Shown one piece after another: positions 61,351-64,000 of a stretch of DNA of 64,000 nt (positions within the stretch are counted from its first letter, which is position 1; each line of letters starts with the position of its first letter). The notes under the pieces are model-generated. The model was given only the letters and a program-made list of their open reading frames with translations, searched no databases and was not told the DNA's origin. Origin of the DNA: Angiostrongylus vasorum (taxonomy: Eukaryota > Nematoda > Chromadorea > Rhabditida > Metastrongylidae). Both the position numbers and the translations under genes were made by a program. The stretch is from assembly GCA_018806985.1 (NCBI GenBank), contig JADANN010000468.1, forward strand, positions 5,750,072 to 5,814,071, in the 5' to 3' direction.

Positions 61351-61738
61351 TAACAAGATTTCGACTTTCGTGGAGTTACTAAACTTATAAGCAGGTTTTA
61401 CTTCATCTGGCACTATCAGTTAGTGTATTCCATAAAATATTCTGATCAAATAGCTACACGATATAGGGGTCCTAATTGCATAGTGTAGAGCCAAAGCGTG
61501 GTTCTGAGATGAGATTTTACAAAACTCTTAGATGGAGATCATGTGTTTCGATGGAATCTTTCATGAGAAATCTCGTTGCCATCCACTTTATTGTTCTCCC
61601 AAGATTTTCATACGATTATTACGTTGTTATTCATGTTTAACGTTTTTTACTCCTTTCCTTTTATCGCCTTATTTTTTCTCATAGTGGAAGTCAGAGGTGA
61701 TAATGTGACTAATTCGTTGAGCAGGTTTTCATTTACAG

Positions 61739-63547
61739 AGAAGACAGCGAGTCGGTCACGTATGTCCTCCGAAGCCATTCGGACGGTGACCACCGTCGAT
61801 CGCACGTCGCTCGTCGAAAAACTCATGCAGGTATGTTCTCGTTCGAATATTCGATTGTTCGAATGAATATTTGAAATCTTCCTTTTGTATTTGACCCATC
61901 TCACAACATGGCTTGGTTTACTGCTGGAAAAAAAGCCGTTTCCTCAATCCTAAAAAGTACTAAATTGACATGAGAATGGTCCTTCTACATTTCTATTATA
62001 CTCTTACCGTTGTAATCCTTTGGCTGTGATATTATTATTCATTGCAATATTTTTACTTAATCGATTTGCGATAGCCTTGGCTATTCGACAACAGGTGGAC
62101 GAACTCTCGTTAGTTCAACTGCTTTGGTGTTGGAAATACGAACTTCAACGAAATAGGAGTGGAAAAAATACGGTCCAGTTCTCCGGAAAATCGGATTTTC
62201 ATATTAGTAGAATAGAAAAACTTGTGTGTGATTGAAAAAAATTTGTTTGTTTTGTTGTTCTTTATCTAAATTAATGAAGTCCGCTATGAACTGAGATATG
62301 TTAGCCCGAAGTTGAACATCACATTCGTACTCTATGCACTGAAATCCATGCGTGCAGCCGTGGACGAGTTATTTGTGCTCCCAACGCCGTAGTTGTGTAA
62401 TGTGGTCAAAAGTGAAGTGCTAGCTGATTTGACTGGAAGGTTTTCGTTGACCTAAACTAACTATTAGCCGTTAGGACGCAAATCAGCGAACACTCGTGTT
62501 TTGGAGTAGGTTCTGTTTCGAATGTTCATAAAAGTCTTACTGTGACGATGATAGTAGAGAACTGAAATCTACTTATTAGCTAAAATTTCTGGAATGAAAG
62601 CAATACTGTGTTTTTAGAAAGACCGCGACCTCGAGGTTGCGGCGAAACTCGGACAGGCATTACTGGAGCAGAACAAGGACTTACAGCAGCGGTAAGTGTT
62701 TTTTTCTATTTAACTCCTCAATTGTCTTTGAAATCTCCCAACGGTTTACCGCCTCACCGTGGCTGGGAGGTGTTCCTGGGTGTCGGACTGCGATGTACAG
62801 CAGGTGGATTTGTCCCCCCGCCAGTGTCTCCCAAGCTGAGAGGGAGTCCGGCATTTCCATCAGGAAGCCTAGCTAAGAGTAAGCCAATACCAGGATCCAC
62901 CACCGTCCTAGTGTCAAAGTCGCATGGTGGCAAATCTCCCTCTGATCCACAAGGGCTGCTACTGCCTATCGTGGTGACGACCTGAGGCAGACTTCAGCCA
63001 GACTGTCCTCGGGATTCCAGGGAACCACAATGGCTTAACCAGCAAATCTCCGAAAGATGGTGATTATGCTGGGGCCCACAGGACGGGCCGTTCAAGTATC
63101 AGTATTATCTTTGAAAAGTAGAAACATGTTATTTACCACTTAAGATTTAAAGTCTTTTTCTTTGGTTTGTTTCAGATCTTGTCCAATTATCCCTTTTTAC
63201 TTCTTGTTAATTCGGAAAAAATCCGAAGTCCTAGTTGACAAATTCTACTTGGCACGTCAAGAAAAAAAGAAAATGAGAATTGGATAAAAAATTTCGAATT
63301 CGTTTCTCCTTTCTGTGAAGGCGATTACATTTCTCATGGAAGAGGAAAATAGTTTTCACTTCCGCTGTTCTTGTTTTTCTTCACTGTTTTCTCCATCTTC
63401 TATATCTTTCTGTTTCTTCAGAACTGAATTTCTCGAAGAGAGCTTAGCGAAAAGCTCCGAGGAAATGGTGCAATTGAAGCACGAACTTGACAGGAAGGCT
63501 GAATTGCTACGAGTATACTGCCACTACGATGATGACGGGTTTGCTTG
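61739..63547 (+). CDS. trak-1: TRAK/Milton/HAP1-type motor adaptor, internal exons
   Basis: TRAK/Milton proteins link kinesin and dynein to mitochondria through a long N-terminal coiled coil. Three exons are seen: 61739-61830 (acceptor ttttcatttacag, donor gtatgt), 62618-62691 (acceptor tgtttttag, donor gtaagt) and 63422-63547 (acceptor tttcttcag, donor gtaaac; 63538 is an alternative end). They join in frame: LVEKLMQ, then KDRDLEVAAKLGQALLEQNK, then TEFLEESLAKSSEEMVQLKH and ELLRVYCHYDDDG. The 'DLE.AA..GQ.LL..N..L' segment is the CC1-box-type motif of the HAP1 N-terminal domain. The ELL..Y plus acidic end favours TRAK/HAP1 over BICDR/CDR2 proteins, which share the motif. An in-frame Met (MSSEAIRTV, 61762) could be a start, or the gene may begin upstream; exon 1 might also start at 61685. 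The gene runs on past 63.55 kb. Confidence 0.78.
62725..63116 (+). repeat. SINE-D copy in trak-1 intron, 9-bp TSD
   Basis: TSD tctttgaaa at 62725-62733 and 63108-63116 around 374 bp. It begins tctcccaacggtttaccgcc and ends ccgttcaagtatcagtatta. It lies in the sense orientation within the intron between 62692 and 63421 and makes up half of that intron. Confidence 0.92.
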
Positions 63548-64000
63548 GTAAACGCTTCGCTCTATAATAAAGTTTTCGATATTGGAATGCTTCATTTCCA
63601 TTATTTGTTCAAGATTTAACAGTTTCCATTTTTACTAGTATGTTGCTAGTTGGGCCAATTTTTTTCTCCTTAGAACTAGCCATGTTTGGGAATTACCGCG
63701 CTCGTTAACCCGTCCGGATGGAATGCAAGCTGAAGCGACTAGTTTTTTTCGACGACGCTGACAATTTCTGGCATTATTTTACTTTTAGCTTGCTTTCAGG
63801 ATATGGATATTGGACTCTTTTTTATTTTAATTGATCTAATCATGCTTCCTGCTCCATTGATTATATTTAGACTGAATTATACCCTTTCTTTAAAATTTTT
63901 ATTTTTCAACTGTTGAAGTTTTCCGTCTCAATTATGCTACTTACTCGACCGTTATTAAACTGAGTGAAAAGAACTTTTCTACTCAATTCAAGCATTGGAT
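63548..64000. other. Probable trak-1 intron
   Basis: AT-rich sequence following the gtaaac donor; no further exon recognised before the window end. Confidence 0.5.

Noticed and set aside
61576..61738. Extending trak-1 exon 1 upstream to the Met at 61576
   Set aside because: The upstream residues are a hydrophobic T-rich translation, while a strong acceptor (ttttcatttacag) ends at 61738 in the correct phase.
1..64000. CRISPR arrays, bacterial operons, rRNA or spliced-leader RNA genes
   Set aside because: No regularly spaced identical repeats, prokaryotic gene organisation or recognisable rRNA/SL RNA sequence was seen; gene structure is intron-bearing and eukaryotic.

Overview
This is a eukaryotic window, most likely from a clade V (strongylid, hookworm-like) nematode. 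It carries small-exon genes with 69-90 nt introns and TTTTAG/TTTCAG-type acceptors. Its two recognisable genes resemble animal coatomer alpha and TRAK/Milton. The long stretches between them are packed with short retroposons and decayed transposons. The genus is inference from protein similarity and repeat character only.

Left edge, minus strand (904-3363): the 5' half of the coatomer alpha gene (alpha-COP, copa-1). Eight coding exons, about 555 of an expected ~1,230 residues, give the N-terminal WD40 propeller and part of the second one. The rest lies beyond position 1. An SL-type acceptor sits 31 nt before the ATG. One GGGG run at the exon 4 acceptor breaks the frame by one base.

Right edge, plus strand (61739-63547): three internal exons of a TRAK/Milton/HAP1-type kinesin-dynein adaptor, with a 374-bp retroposon inserted in its second intron.

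Between them (about 3.4-61.7 kb) I find no convincing complete gene. The DNA is dominated by at least four dispersed short retroposon families, labelled here SINE-A to SINE-D. SINE-A and SINE-B have tRNA-like heads (A and B boxes), share a ~45-bp central block and differ in their 3' parts. SINE-C occurs as monomers and as inverted composites flanked by perfect or near-perfect target-site duplications (TSDs). SINE-D is ~380 bp with a (TATCAAG)n tail, and six of ten copies have 9-13 bp TSDs. Also present are a broken Penelope-like element (RT end plus GIY-YIG nuclease, 60.4-61.35 kb), an RTE-type LINE endonuclease remnant (10.6-10.96 kb), a possible Tc1/mariner-type DNA-binding fragment (47.0 kb), and a dispersed motif with hammerhead-like core boxes. 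A few unassigned open frames (40.4, 45.7, 52.9 and 53.7 kb) are listed with low confidence.
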